Shown here piece after piece: positions 34,492-46,456 of a stretch of DNA of 64,000 nucleotides (position 1 is its first letter; each line of letters opens with the position of its first letter). This DNA comes from Rattus norvegicus (Eukaryota > Chordata > Mammalia > Rodentia > Muridae). A program made the position numbers and the translations under genes. The stretch lies in the NCBI RefSeq assembly GCF_036323735.1, contig NW_026947400.1, positions 1,503,416 to 1,567,415 on the forward strand. Reading direction: 5' to 3'. The notes beneath the pieces were generated by a model. The model searched no databases. It was not told where the DNA came from and worked only from the letters and a program-made list of their open reading frames with translations.

Positions 34492-35994
34492 CAGTGTCAG
34501 AGATAAACTGCACTATAGGAATCCAAATCAACAAGGAATTTCCTCTGAGCTGAGGACAAAATACTTGTCTTTCCTCCCTTCTTCCTCAGGACCTTTTTCT
34601 TCTGGGCAAAACAAATAAAAGCCATGAGCTCTACGGAACAACGGTGCCCATCAAATAACCTGACATTTGGGATAAAGCTGTTAATGATATAAACTCTCTG
34701 ACTTCCAGGAACCATAAGAAAAAGGGAAGAGCAGATGCTTTTGAGAGGCACCCTGCTCCTGATTCCCATATGTGGAAAGCTCAGATCAAGGCTATCTCTT
34801 CAAAACACACTCAACTAATACCCAGGACTCACTAAAATTTCCCATGGACGAAGAATTTTCTTTTATACCAAGAGAGAAAGACAACTTCCATCTCCCCATC
34901 TCTAATCTCTTCATCCTCCCTGTTCTCCCTCCCAAATTGTTGTTTATTCTGAATTATTAGCCAAATAGTAAACCCTAGAGGTACTGAAGGTATATCTGTG
35001 AGTTGCTGTCATGCCAAAACTTGTGTCATCACCGAAGAACTTCAAACTCTCCAGGATAGAAGAGATTTTTCAGGGCAGGCCTAATGATGGTGTCTCTGAG
35101 AATTCCATGGCCTAACTGCTAAACAGCTTTCCTTACATTGACCAGATTTGAGGGTGCATTTTCCAGGAGTGTATCATGTGACACAGTGGAAATCTTTATG
35201 TACGACATCTCTCTAAAGCTAGAGACTTCTCTTTGTTCATTATTGGCTACATGCTCTGAATGGAGGAAGTTATTCAGAGGCTTGGCAGAGGTAGAAATGA
35301 TCTAGGTACATAAAGTTGAGGAGATTCTTAAGGATAATAATTTTATTCCCAGTTCCATTCCTGTGACATACCGTGCTATTTCCTAGGTTTTCTCTATTTC
35401 GCAAACGCCAGTATTTGCACCACACAACTTTAATTAACTAAATATTGTATTACATTTTCTTATTGTACATTCTATGATAGGGGATTTTTATATATTCCTG
35501 TATGTGTACTCAAAAATGGTAATTTCCAATTCAGTTTCATGCAATGATTTTGGCAAAAAAGGGGGCCAGGCTATAATGAATACAACAGTTTAAATATTGT
35601 GTACCTACTTCAAATGATAAACTCCCAAATTCTTATATTTTCCAAAAATTCGAGATATCAGTAAAACAAAGGACAGCATGGACTATAGACTGTGGTTCTG
35701 GAGTCCCATTACATATCAGTAATGTAATATCCAAATTCCTGAGTTCCCAGAGACACACTTGAGGGTTTTGGATATATTTCCTTGATCCTTTCTTCAGGCC
35801 AAACATAACATTCCTGAGGATGGGCAGGGAGAGGAATGGCTTGAGGTCTAGTTAAAACTCTACTTCAATAGTTTCATAAGAACAGGAGAGAGTCTATTTG
35901 GAATAGTCATTTTTGGATTCTACAATCTTGACCTAGTTTCCCAGAATCCATGTTAAAGTTCCACCTAACATCATACCTCTTGGAGCCAACAAAA

Positions 35995-36043
<49 letters not shown>

Positions 36044-36059
36044 TGTGTGTGTGTGTGTG

Positions 36060-36115
<56 letters not shown>

Positions 36116-36784
36116 ATCAGACACCAAAACTAGATAAGATTAATGAAGCTAAGAATCGCACGCTGCCAGGAACCGGATATAGAATTTTCCAGAGAGACAC
36201 TGCTAGACCATGTCAAATACAGAAGTGAATCCTAGTGGCAAACCAGTGAACTGTAAACTGACGACACATTGGTAGATTTTGTGAAAGGATAACAAAAGAT
36301 GAAGGGGCTTTCAACTCAATAAGAACTGTTTCAACAAACCAGAGCTTTCTGGTACTAAACGAATATTTGAAGACTGTACATGGATAGACCAATGACTCCA
36401 AATGCATACGTAGCAGAGGATGGCCATGTTGGGCACCAATGGAAGGAGAAACCCTTTGTCCAAACTAGGTTTGACTCCCCTTTCAAGGGAATGTCAAGGT
36501 GCAGTAAGGGAGGTTATATAAGAAGGGTAGGGGGACAGGTAACGGGTCTTACAGACAGGAAACTGGGAAAGAAAAAATATGAAATGTAAATATAGAAATA
36601 TTCATTTAAAAAAGCAACAGAATTTAGTAAAAAATAAAGAAAAATGAAAGAAATAAAAGATAGGAAAACTGCAGGCTAATGTCACCAATGGTCTCAGAAA
36701 TCTAAAGGGTCACCTTCAGAGAATGGGAGTCAGAGTAATACTAGTGGAAAGGCTGATATCATGAAGTGTCAACTAGAAGCACGA
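34492..36784 (+). repeat. Array unit 3
   Basis: 2.29 kb. At the usual expansion site it has a compound (TG)n(TA)n tract at 35,996-36,115. L1 3' UTR part about 36,117-36,615. Confidence 0.9.
35996..36115 (+). repeat. (TG)n(TA)n compound microsatellite in unit 3
   Basis: About 64 bp of TG followed by 56 bp of TA. It is the only unit of the array with a TG component. Confidence 0.95.
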
Positions 36785-37795
36785 TATCAGTGTCAGACAC
36801 AAACTGCATTACAGGAATGGAAAGCATGTGGGAGATTCCTCTGAGCTGAGGACACAATACTTGTCTTTACCTCCTTCCTTAGGACCTTTTTCTTTTGGGC
36901 AAAAAGAATAAAGGCATGAGCTCTCAGGAAAACAACTGTATGATTCCCAACACCTGGCTTTTGGAATAAATAAATGAATGTTATAAACGCTCTCACTTCC
37001 AGGTATCATAACAACAGGGAAGTCCAGATTCTTCTCAGAGGCTCCCAGCTCCTGATTCTGAAACGTGGAAGACTAAGACCAAGGCTTCTCTTCAGCGAAC
37101 ACACTTAGCCCCTACCCAGGACTCTCTGAACGTTCCCAGTGATGGCATATTTCTTCTTCTTTATTTTTATTTTTATTTTTTAATGAAAACAGAAGGCCAT
37201 CTGCCTTTTCCCCATCTCTGGTCTCTTCAGCCTTTTTGTTCTCCCTCCTAAATGACTGTTTACATTGAATGAGAGTCTAATTAGTAAACCTAGATTTACA
37301 GAAGGAATAACCCTTAGGCCGTGCTGTGATGACAACACTTGTGACATCACAGAAGAAGCTAGTGCACTCCAGGGTACAAGAGATTTTTCAGGGAGGGCCA
37401 AATGGTGATGTCAATGAGAACTGCCTTAGCCTGCCTGCTGAACTATAATGGCCAGATTTGAGAGTGCCCCTTCAAGGAGGGTTTCCAGCGAAACAGAGGA
37501 AACCTTTATGTATTCATCTCTCTAAAACTAGAGACTTCTCTTAGCTTCATTAGTGTTTACATGCTTTGAATGGAGAAACTTAGTCAGAGGCTTGTCATGG
37601 GTAGAACATATCTAGGATCATGGAAGGGAGGAGATTCTTCTGAACAATAATTTTAATCCAAAGTCCATTCCTGTGACCTTCAGTTCAATTTCCTAGCTTT
37701 TCTCTGTTTCCCAAAGGCCAGGATTTTCCCTACAGCCCTATTATTGAGTGAACATTGTATTTCATTTTCTGACTGTACATTCCTTGAAAGGGCAC

Positions 37796-37797
<2 letters not shown>

Positions 37798-37854
<57 letters not shown>
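37798..37854 (+). repeat. (TA)n in unit 4, upstream site
   Basis: Expanded at the 'ggggactttatatattcctg' position, which is short or plain in the other units. Confidence 0.95.
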
Positions 37855-37856
<2 letters not shown>

Positions 37857-38396
37857 TGAATGTGTACTCAAAAATTCTGTTTTCCAATTCAATATTTTTG
37901 TAATGAATTTGAGAACAATGGAGGCCAAGGCAAAGAGTGAATATAACAGGGTAAATACTATGTAATTACTTCAAACGATAAACTACCAAATCCTTTTTTT
38001 TTTATCCAAAAATTATCAGATATCAGTAAAGCAAAGTACAACATGGACAAGAGAAAGAGATTCTGTAATACCTTTAGATGTCAGATAGCTAATATATACC
38101 TTCCTGTGTTCCCAGGGTCAGGCTTGAGGGTTTTGGATGTTTTACATGGTTCTTTTTTCAGATAAAACATAAGAGTCAGGAGATTGGGCAGGGAGAGCAA
38201 TGGCTTGAGGTCAAGGAAAACCTCAACATTATTAGTTTCATAAGAACAGAAGGAAGTCAATTTGGTATTTTTATTTGTAAATTCTAAATAATTGAGGTAG
38301 TTCCAAAGTATCCATGTTAAAATTCCACCTAATCTCATGGCTTGTATGAGCCACCATACAAGTTGGTGGTTGAATATATATATACAATATTGGTGG

Positions 38397-38399
<3 letters not shown>

Positions 38400-38470
<71 letters not shown>
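38400..38470 (+). repeat. (TA)n in unit 4, usual site
   Basis: 71 bp of TA, the longest pure tract in the array. Confidence 0.95.
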
Positions 38471-40079
38471 TGTTGAAGCTAAGAATTGCATGCCTCCGGG
38501 AGCAGGATATAGATCTTTCCTGAGAGACACAGCGAAAGCTGGTCCAATAGAGAAATGAAAGCTAGTGGCAAACCAGTGAACTGAGAACGGACCTCTTGCT
38601 AGTAGATTTTGAGAAACGATTACAAGAGCTGAAGGGGCATTAAAATCATTAGAAGAACAATGCCAAAGAACCAGATATTTCAGGTACTAAACCAATATTC
38701 AAAGAATGTATATGGACAGACCTAAGGTTCAAACTGAATATGTAGCAGAGGATGGCCTTTATGGGCACCAAAGGAAGGAGAAGCCCTTTGGTTTCATCAC
38801 TAGGTTTAGCTCCCAGTTTATGGGAATGTCAAGGGGCAGTAAGGGTTGTTTTAGAGGAATTGGATGGGGACTACTTAGAGATCTTATGGACAGGAAACTG
38901 GAAAAGGTAATACAGAAGTATGGAATTAAAAGCAAAAAAAATATTCAAAATGAAAGAAATTAAAGAAAAGAAAACTGGCTGCTAATCACCCCTATTGACT
39001 CAGAAATATAAAGAGTCACTGTCAATGTATGGTAGACAGAGCAATACTAGTTGAAAGACTGAGATCATGAATTCTCAACTAGAAGCACTTTTCTCTCCCA
39101 TATATGAGTGTCAGACACAAAATGCACACTGTAGGAATCCAAAGCTTGGAGGAGTTTACACTGAGCTGAGGATAGAATAATGACCTTTCCCTTCTTCCTT
39201 AGGATGCTTTTCTACTGGGAAAAAAGAATAAAATTGATGAGATCTCAGGAAAACAGCACCCTTCCCAACATTTGGATTTTGGGATAAAGAAATTAGTGAT
39301 ATAAACTCTCTGATTCCAGGAACCAAGCAGGTAAGTCCAGATAATTCTGAGAGAATCCCAGCTCCAGGTTTGCATATCCAAGGCTCAGATCCAGGCTATC
39401 TCTTCAGGTAACCCACACAGCCCCTACCCAGGACTCATGTATATTTCCCATGGACCAGGTATTGCTTCCTTTTTTATATACCAAGACAGAAGGCCAGCTT
39501 CCTTTTCCCCATCTCTGATCTCTTCATAGTCTTTGTTCCCCTTCCCAAAAACTGTTTACTCTGAATTATAGGAAAATTAGTAAGCCCTAGAGGTACTGAA
39601 GGAATATCAGAGAGGGAGATGCATACAGGACAACACTTGTGACATCACAGAATAAACTATGGCTCTCCAGGATACAAGAGATTTTTTCAGGGATGGACAA
39701 ATGATAATGTCACTGAGAACTGCCATGAATTACCTGCTAAAAAGCTATCTTTATATTGACCAGATTTGGCGGTGCTCTTTCCAGGATAGTCTCCTGTGAC
39801 ACTGTGGAAACCTTTCCTTACTACATCTCTCTAAAATTAGAGACCTCTTTGTGCTTCATTAGTGGTTGCCTGCTCTGAATTGAGAAAGTTAGTCAGGGGA
39901 TTGCAATTGGTAGAAAAGATCTAGGAACATGGAGTGGAGGAGATTCATCTGGATAATAATTTTATTCCCAGGTCCATTCCTGTTACATAAAGTTCAATTT
40001 TTTAGGTTTTCTCTGTTTCCCAATGGCCAGTATTTTCCATACAGACATTTAATTGGGTGAATATTGTATTACATTTTCT

Positions 40080-40195
40080 TTTCTTTTTCTTTTTTGCTTT
40101 TTCTTTTTCTTTTTTTTTGGAGCTGGGGACTGAAACCAGGGCCTTGAGCTTGCTAGGCAAGTGGTCTACCACTGACCTAATTCCCCAACACTGTA
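40080..40195 (-). mobile_element. ID SINE, antisense, in unit 5
   Basis: T-rich tail, then 'gagctggggactgaaaccag', 'gagcttgctaggcaagtggt' and 'ctaattccccaac'. The flanks 'gtattacattttctt' / 'gtattatactttctt' look like a duplicated target. Confidence 0.88.
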
Positions 40196-40721
40196 TTATA
40201 CTTTCTTATTGTACATTCCTTGATAGGGGACTTTATGTATACTCCTGAAAGTATACTCAAAAATTCTGTTAACGAATTCAATTTTTTGCAATGGTTTTGT
40301 AAACAAAGGGGACCAACCCATAGAGTGAATATAACAGTGTATATATTGTATACCTACTTCAAATGATAAACTCAAAACTCCTTATTTTATCCAAAAATTA
40401 CCAGACATCACTATAGCAAAGGACAACATGGAGTATAGAATGCGGTTCTGAAGTCCCATTAAGTTACAGTTCTGTAATATCTAACTTCCTGTTTTCCCAG
40501 TGCAAGACTTGCAGGTTTTGGATGTTTTACCATGATTCTTTCTTCAAGGAAAACAAAATTCAGGAGGATGGGCAGGGAGAGGAATGGCATGAGGTCCAGG
40601 GAAACCTCAACTTCAATAGGTTCATAAGAACAGGAGGAAGTCTATTTGGCATTTGTGACTTCTACATTTTTGACCTCCTTATGCAGAATCTATGTCTAAC
40701 ATCATAGCTGAAGAAGCTGTA

Positions 40722-40822
40722 GATAGATTAGATATAGAGATAGAGATCGAGATAGAGATAGAGATAGATAGATAAAGATACAGATACTGATACAGATACA
40801 GATACAGATATAGATATAGATT
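40722..40822 (+). repeat. GATA/GATACA-type microsatellite in unit 5
   Basis: Interleaved GATAGA, GATA and GATACA repeats of about 100 bp at the position where other units carry (TA)n. Confidence 0.92.
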
Positions 40823-40889
40823 GATAAACATATCTGCCACCAAAACTAGAAAAGATTGTTGAAGCTAAGAAGTGCATGCTGCCAGGAAC

Positions 40890-40892
<3 letters not shown>

Positions 40893-40932
<40 letters not shown>
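40893..40932 (+). repeat. (TA)n in unit 5, third site
   Basis: Expanded from the 'accggatatagat' position within the L1 3' UTR part, a site not expanded in any other unit. Confidence 0.95.
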
Positions 40933-40934
<2 letters not shown>

Positions 40935-41543
40935 CCTGACAAACACAGCTAGAGCATGGTAAATACAGAAGTGAATGTTAGTGGTAAACCAGTGACCTGA
41001 AAACGGACCTATTGTTGGTAGATTTTGAGAAAGGATTACAAGAGCTAAAGGGTTTTTTAGCCCCATAAGAACAACAATGGCAATGAACCAGAGCATTCCA
41101 ATTGTAAACCCATATTAAAAGATTGTACATTGAGAGACCTATGGTTGAAAATACACAGGTAGCAGAGGATGGCTTTTTGGGCACCAATGGATGCAGAAGC
41201 CCTTGATCCTCCCTAGGATTGATAGCCATTTCAAGGGAATGTCAAGGGGCAGTAAGAGGAAGTATAGAATAATGGGTGGGGGACCGGTTAGGGACCTAAC
41301 CTACAGGAAACTGGGATTGGAAACAATATTTGAAATGTAAATATAGAAATATCCCATTCAAAAAAGCAATAAAATTTGCTATAAAATTTAAAAAATAATA
41401 AAAACAAATTAAAAGAAAAGAGAATTGCCAGCTAATCACATCTATTCACTCAGAAATCTAAAGGGTCACTCTCAGGAGAGTAATACTAGTGGAAAGACTG
41501 AGATGGTGAAGTCTCAAATAGAAGCTCTTCTCTCTCCCAGACA

Positions 41544-43042
41544 TCAGTGTCAGACACAAACTGCACTATAGGAATCCAAAGCATGGAGGAGTGTACAGTG
41601 AGCTAAGGACACAATATTTGACTTTCCCCTCTCCCTTAGGACATTTTTCTTCTGGGCAAAATGAAAAAAAAATGATGAGCTCTCAGGAAAACAATTCTGC
41701 CCTTCCCAACACCTGGCTTTGGAATAAATAAAATAATGTTATAAACTCTCTGATTTCCGGGAATCATAAAAAGCAGGGAAGACCATATGAGAAGCTCTAA
41801 TCTCCTGATTCTCATATGTGGAAGGCTCAGATCAAGGATAACTCTTCAGTGAACTCATTGAACACCTACCCATGAAACACTGAGCTTTCCCATGGACGAC
41901 ATATTTCTAGCATTGTTTATAACAAGACAATGCCCAGCTTCCTTCTCTCCATCTCTGATCTCTTCGTCCTTCTTGTTCTCACTCCCAAATGACTGTTTAC
42001 TCTGAATTAGAGGACAAATAGTAAACACTAAAGGTACTGAAAAAATATCTAAGAGGCAGTTGCTTTCAGCACAACACTTGTGATATCATGGCAGAAGCTA
42101 GGACTTTCCAGGATACAAGAGATTTTTCAGGTGGGGCCGAATGATGATGTCATTGAGAACTGCCATGGCATACCTGCTAAACATTCCTCCCAATGACGAG
42201 ATTCAAAGGTGGCCTTTCCTGGAGTGTCTCCTGTGATACAGTGGAAACCTTTATGTACTCCATCTCTATAAAGCTAGTGACTTCTCTTTGCTTCATTAGT
42301 GGTTACTTCCCGTAAATGGAGAAAGTTAGTCAGGGGCTTGGCATGGGTAAAACTGATTTAGGCATATGGACAGGAGGAGTTTCTTCTAGATATTATTTTT
42401 TCCCAGATTCATTCCTGTGACATACAGTTCATTTTTTTTCTCTGTTTCCCAAAGTCCAGTTTTTTTCCCTACAGACCTTAATTGAATAAATATTGTGTTT
42501 CACTTTCTCATTGTACTGTCCTTGTTAGGGGACTTTATGAATATTTTTGAATGTGTACTCAAAAATTCTGCTTTCCAATTTCATTTTCTGCCATGATTTT
42601 GGCAACAAAGGGGCCCATCTATACAGTGAGTATAACAGTGTAAATATTGTGTACCTTCTTCAAATGAAAAACTCCCAAATCCTTATTTTATTCAAAAATT
42701 TTCAGACATCAGAAAAGGAAAGGACCACATGGTGTATAGAATTCGTTTCTCTAGTCCCTTTTGATATCAACACTACAGTATCTACCTTCCAGTGTTCCAG
42801 TGCCAGATGTGAGGGTTTTGGAAGCTTTATCGTGATTCTTTCTTAAGGCCAAACATGAGATGCAGGAGGATGGCCAGGGAAAAGAATGGCTTGAGGACCA
42901 GTGAAACCTCAACTTCAATAAGTTCATGAGAACAGCAGGAAGTCTATTTGGCATTGTCCTTTGTGGATTTTACATTCTTGACCTGGTTGCACAGAATCCA
43001 TGTTAAAATTCCACCTTATGTCATAACTGTAGCAGCCATCAA

Positions 43043-43097
<55 letters not shown>

Positions 43098-43771
43098 ACC
43101 AAAACTAGATAATAATGATGAAGCTAAGAAGTGCATTCTCCCAATAAAAAGATACAGATCTTTCCTTAGAGACACAGATAGATCATGTCAAATACAGAAG
43201 CGAGTGCTAATGGCAAACAAGTAAATGGACCTCTTGTTGGTAGATTTTGAGAAAGGATTACAAGAGATGAAGGGGCTTTCAAACGCAAAAGAACAACAAT
43301 GTCAATGAACCAGTGCTTTCTGGTAGTAAACCAATACTCAAAAATGGTTCATGGACAGAATTATGGCTCGAACAGCATATGAGACAGAGTATGTCGTTGT
43401 TGAGCATCAGTGGAAGAAGAAACCATTTGTTCTCCCTGGGTTTGACTCCCAGTTCAATGGAATGTAAAGGGGCAGTAAGGGGAGTAATAGAACAAGGGGA
43501 CAAGACAGGATATGGATCTTATGGGCAGGAAATTGGGAAAAGAAATAACATTTGAAATAAGAATATAGAAATATCCAATTAATAATAAGGAATATAATTT
43601 GGTGAAAAATAAAAAAAGAAAGAAATTATATGAAAGAGCATGACCAGCTAATCATACCTATTGACTGAGAAATCTAAAAAGTCACTGACAAGGAAGGATA
43701 GTCAGAGTAATACTAGTGAAAATACTGAGATGATGAAGACTCAACTAGAAGCACTTCTCTTTCCCAGATAT
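41544..43771 (+). repeat. Array unit 6
   Basis: 2.23 kb with (TA)n at 43,045-43,094 and no insertion. L1 3' UTR part about 43,095-43,600. Confidence 0.9.
43045..43094 (+). repeat. (TA)n in unit 6
   Basis: 50 bp of TA at the usual expansion site. Confidence 0.95.
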
Positions 43772-43960
43772 CAGTGTCAAACACAAACTGCACTATAGAT
43801 TTCCAAAACATGGTGAAATTTTCTGTGAGCAAAGACACAATAACTGTCCTTCCCTTCTCCCTTATGTCAGTGTCAGACACAAACTGCAATAAAGGAATTC
43901 AAATTATGGAGGAGGTTAATCTGAGCTGAGGACATAATACTTGTCTTTCCTTTCTTACTT
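43772..43960 (+). repeat. Local ~95-bp tandem duplication in unit 7
   Basis: Two successive copies of the landmark segment with the following 'catggtgaaatt'/'tatggaggaggtt' and 'gaggacataatacttgtc' style sequence. The first copy is more diverged. Confidence 0.75.
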
Positions 43961-46049
43961 AGGACCTTTTTCTTCTGTGAAAAACAGAATAAGAGCAATG
44001 AGCTCTCAGGTAAACAATCATTCCTTTCCAAACACTTGGCTTTAGGGATAAAGAAATTAATGATATAAACTCTCTGATATCCAGGAACCATAACAAGCAG
44101 GGAAGTCCAGATGATTCTCAGAGGCTCCCTGCTCCATAGTCCCATATGTGGAAGGCTCAGGACAAGGCTATCTCTTCAGCCAACCCACTCAATCCCTACC
44201 CAGGACGCAGAGCTTTCCCATAGACTACACATTTCTTCCTTTTTTATTAGCAAGACAGAAGGCCACCTTCCTTCTCCTCATCTCTGATCAATTCATGCTC
44301 TTTGTTCTCCCCCCTCAAATATCTGTTTACTCTGAATTAGAGGCCAATTAGTTAACACTAGAGGTACTGATGAAAAATCTGAGATTAAATTGCTGTCACA
44401 ACAACACTTGTGACATCATAGAAGAAGCTAGGGCTCTGCAGAATACAGGATTTTTTTTAAGGAGGGCCTAATGATGATATCACTGAGAATTGCCATGGAC
44501 TACCTGCTGAACTGCTTTACTAACATTGACTAGATTCAAGGGTGCACTTTACAGGAGTGTCTCCTGTGAATCAGTGGAAAACTTTACATACTATATCGCT
44601 CTAAAGTTAGGGAATTCTCTTGGCTTCATTATTGTTTACATGATCTGAATGGAGAAAGATAGTCAGGGGCTTGGCATGTGTAGATAAGATTTAAGAACCT
44701 AGAGTGGATGAGATTCTTCTGGATAATAATTTTATTCCCAGGTCGATTCCTATGGTCTTTTGTTCAATTTTCTCAGATATCTCTGTTTGCCAAACTCTAG
44801 GATTTTCCCTATAGTCCTTTAATAGAATGAATATTATATTATATTTTCTTATTGTACATTCCATGATTGGGGACTTTATAATATTCCTGAATGTGTACTC
44901 AAAAAATTTGTTTTCCAATTTCATTTTCTGCAATGATTTTGGCAACAAAGGGGGCCCAACTATAGAGTAAGTATATCAGTGTAAATACTGTGTACATGCT
45001 TCAAATGACACACTCTCATATCCTTATTTTATCCAAAAATTACCAGACTTCAATAAAGAGAAGTGCTACATGGACTATAGAATTCGGTTCTCTAGTCCCA
45101 TTTGATATCACTTCTGCAATATCTACCTTCATGTGTTCCATTGCCATACTTGAGGGTCTCGGATATTTTACCATGAGTCCTTATTAAGGCCAAACATAAG
45201 ATATAGGAGGCTGGGTAGGGAGAGGAATGACTTGAGGGCCAGTGAAGCCTCAATTTCAGTAGTTTCCAAAGAACAGGATGGAATCTATTTGGAGTTCCCA
45301 TTTGTGGATTCTGACAGTCTTGACCTAGATGTGCAGAATCAATGATAAAATTCCAGCTAAACTCATAGCTGTACGAGCCACCAAAAGTACATATGTATAC
45401 ATTAGAAACTAAAACTAGACAAGATTGATGAGCTAAGAAGTGAATTCTTCCAGGAAACAGATATAGATATTTCCTGAGAAGAACAGCTATATTATGCCAA
45501 ATACAGAAGTGAATGCTAGTGGCAAACTAGTGAACTGGACCTCTTGTTTGTAGATGTGCAAGAAAGATTACAAGAGCTGAAGGGGCTTTAACACCGTAAG
45601 AAGAACAATGCCAATGAATCAGAGCTTTTTGATACTAGACCAATATTAAAAGAATGTACGTGGACACAGCTATGGCTCCAACTCCATATGTGGAAAAGGT
45701 TGGACTTGGTGAGCACCAATGGAAGGAGAAGTCCTTGGTTCATCTTGGTTTGACCTCAAGTTCAAGGTAATGTCAAGGAGTAGTAAAGACGGTTATAGAA
45801 AAAGGGAAGGGGAACCAGTTAGGGATCTTATGGGCAGGAAACTGGGAAAGGAAATAACATTTTAAATGTAAATATAAAAAATTCAGTTAAGAAAAGAAAT
45901 GAAATTTGATAAAAAATGAAAGATATAAAAGAAAACTGCCAACTAATCATACCTATTGACTTGGAAATCTAAAATGATAGACAGAGTAATACTAGTGGAA
46001 AGACTGAGATGATGAAGTTTGAACCAGAGCACTTCTCTCTCCCAGATAT

Positions 46050-46452
46050 AACTGTCAACCACTGAACTGAGAACGGGACCACCGTTGAAGGAATCAGAGA
46101 AAGAACTCAAATAGCTTGAAGGAGCTCAAGACCCTTTTTGAACAACAATGCCAAGCAACCAGAGTTTCCAGGGACTAAGCCACTACCCCTAAGGACTATA
46201 CAAAGACTGACCTCATAGGTAGCAATGAATATTCTAGTAAGATAACCAGTGGAAGGGGAAGACTTTGGTTCTGCTATGACTGAACCCACAGTGAACGTGA
46301 TTGTTGGGGGAAATGCGGCAATGGGGGGAGGATTGGGGAGGGGAACATGCATAAAGAAGGGGAAGGGGAGGGATTAGGGTTATGTTTGCCCAGAAACCGG
46401 GAAAGGGAATAACACTCGAAATGTAATAAGAAACACTCAATTTAATAAAAAA
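46050..46452 (+). mobile_element. 5'-truncated rat L1 3' UTR insertion in unit 7/8 junction
   Basis: The sense strand runs from 'cactgaactgagaacgggac' through a G-rich tract (46,315-46,370) to 'cgaaatgtaataagaaacac' and an A-rich tail. It is the same 3' UTR as in the two young L1s at the window start, reversed. The flanks 'aactgtca'/'aagtgtca' suggest a short target duplication. It is younger than the array units. Confidence 0.88.
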
Positions 46453-46456
46453 AAGT

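Larger units (their letters stand above)
36785..39106 (+). repeat. Array unit 4
   Basis: 2.32 kb with two separate (TA)n expansions, 37,798-37,854 and 38,400-38,470, about 600 bp apart. Just before the second one a short 'ttggtggttgaatata' block is duplicated (about 38,363-38,405). Confidence 0.9.
39107..41543 (+). repeat. Array unit 5
   Basis: 2.44 kb, lengthened by an antisense ID element (40,080-40,195). The usual expansion site holds GATA/GATACA-type repeats (40,722-40,822) instead of TA, and a new TA tract (40,893-40,932) lies inside the L1 3' UTR part. Confidence 0.9.
43772..46456 (+). repeat. Array unit 7
   Basis: 2.69 kb. The landmark 'cagtgtcagacacaaactgc' is present twice (about 43,772 and 43,867), a local ~95-bp duplication. 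An L1 tail (46,050-46,452) is inserted at the end of the unit. The TA site is unexpanded (45,388-45,403). Confidence 0.88.

Noticed and set aside
35933..36228. Frames over TG/TA tracts in the array (also 31,401-31,640, 37,744-37,965, 38,081-38,558, 42,924-43,175)
   Set aside because: Ile/Tyr and Val/Cys repeats come from dinucleotide tracts. Flanking residues are not conserved between units.
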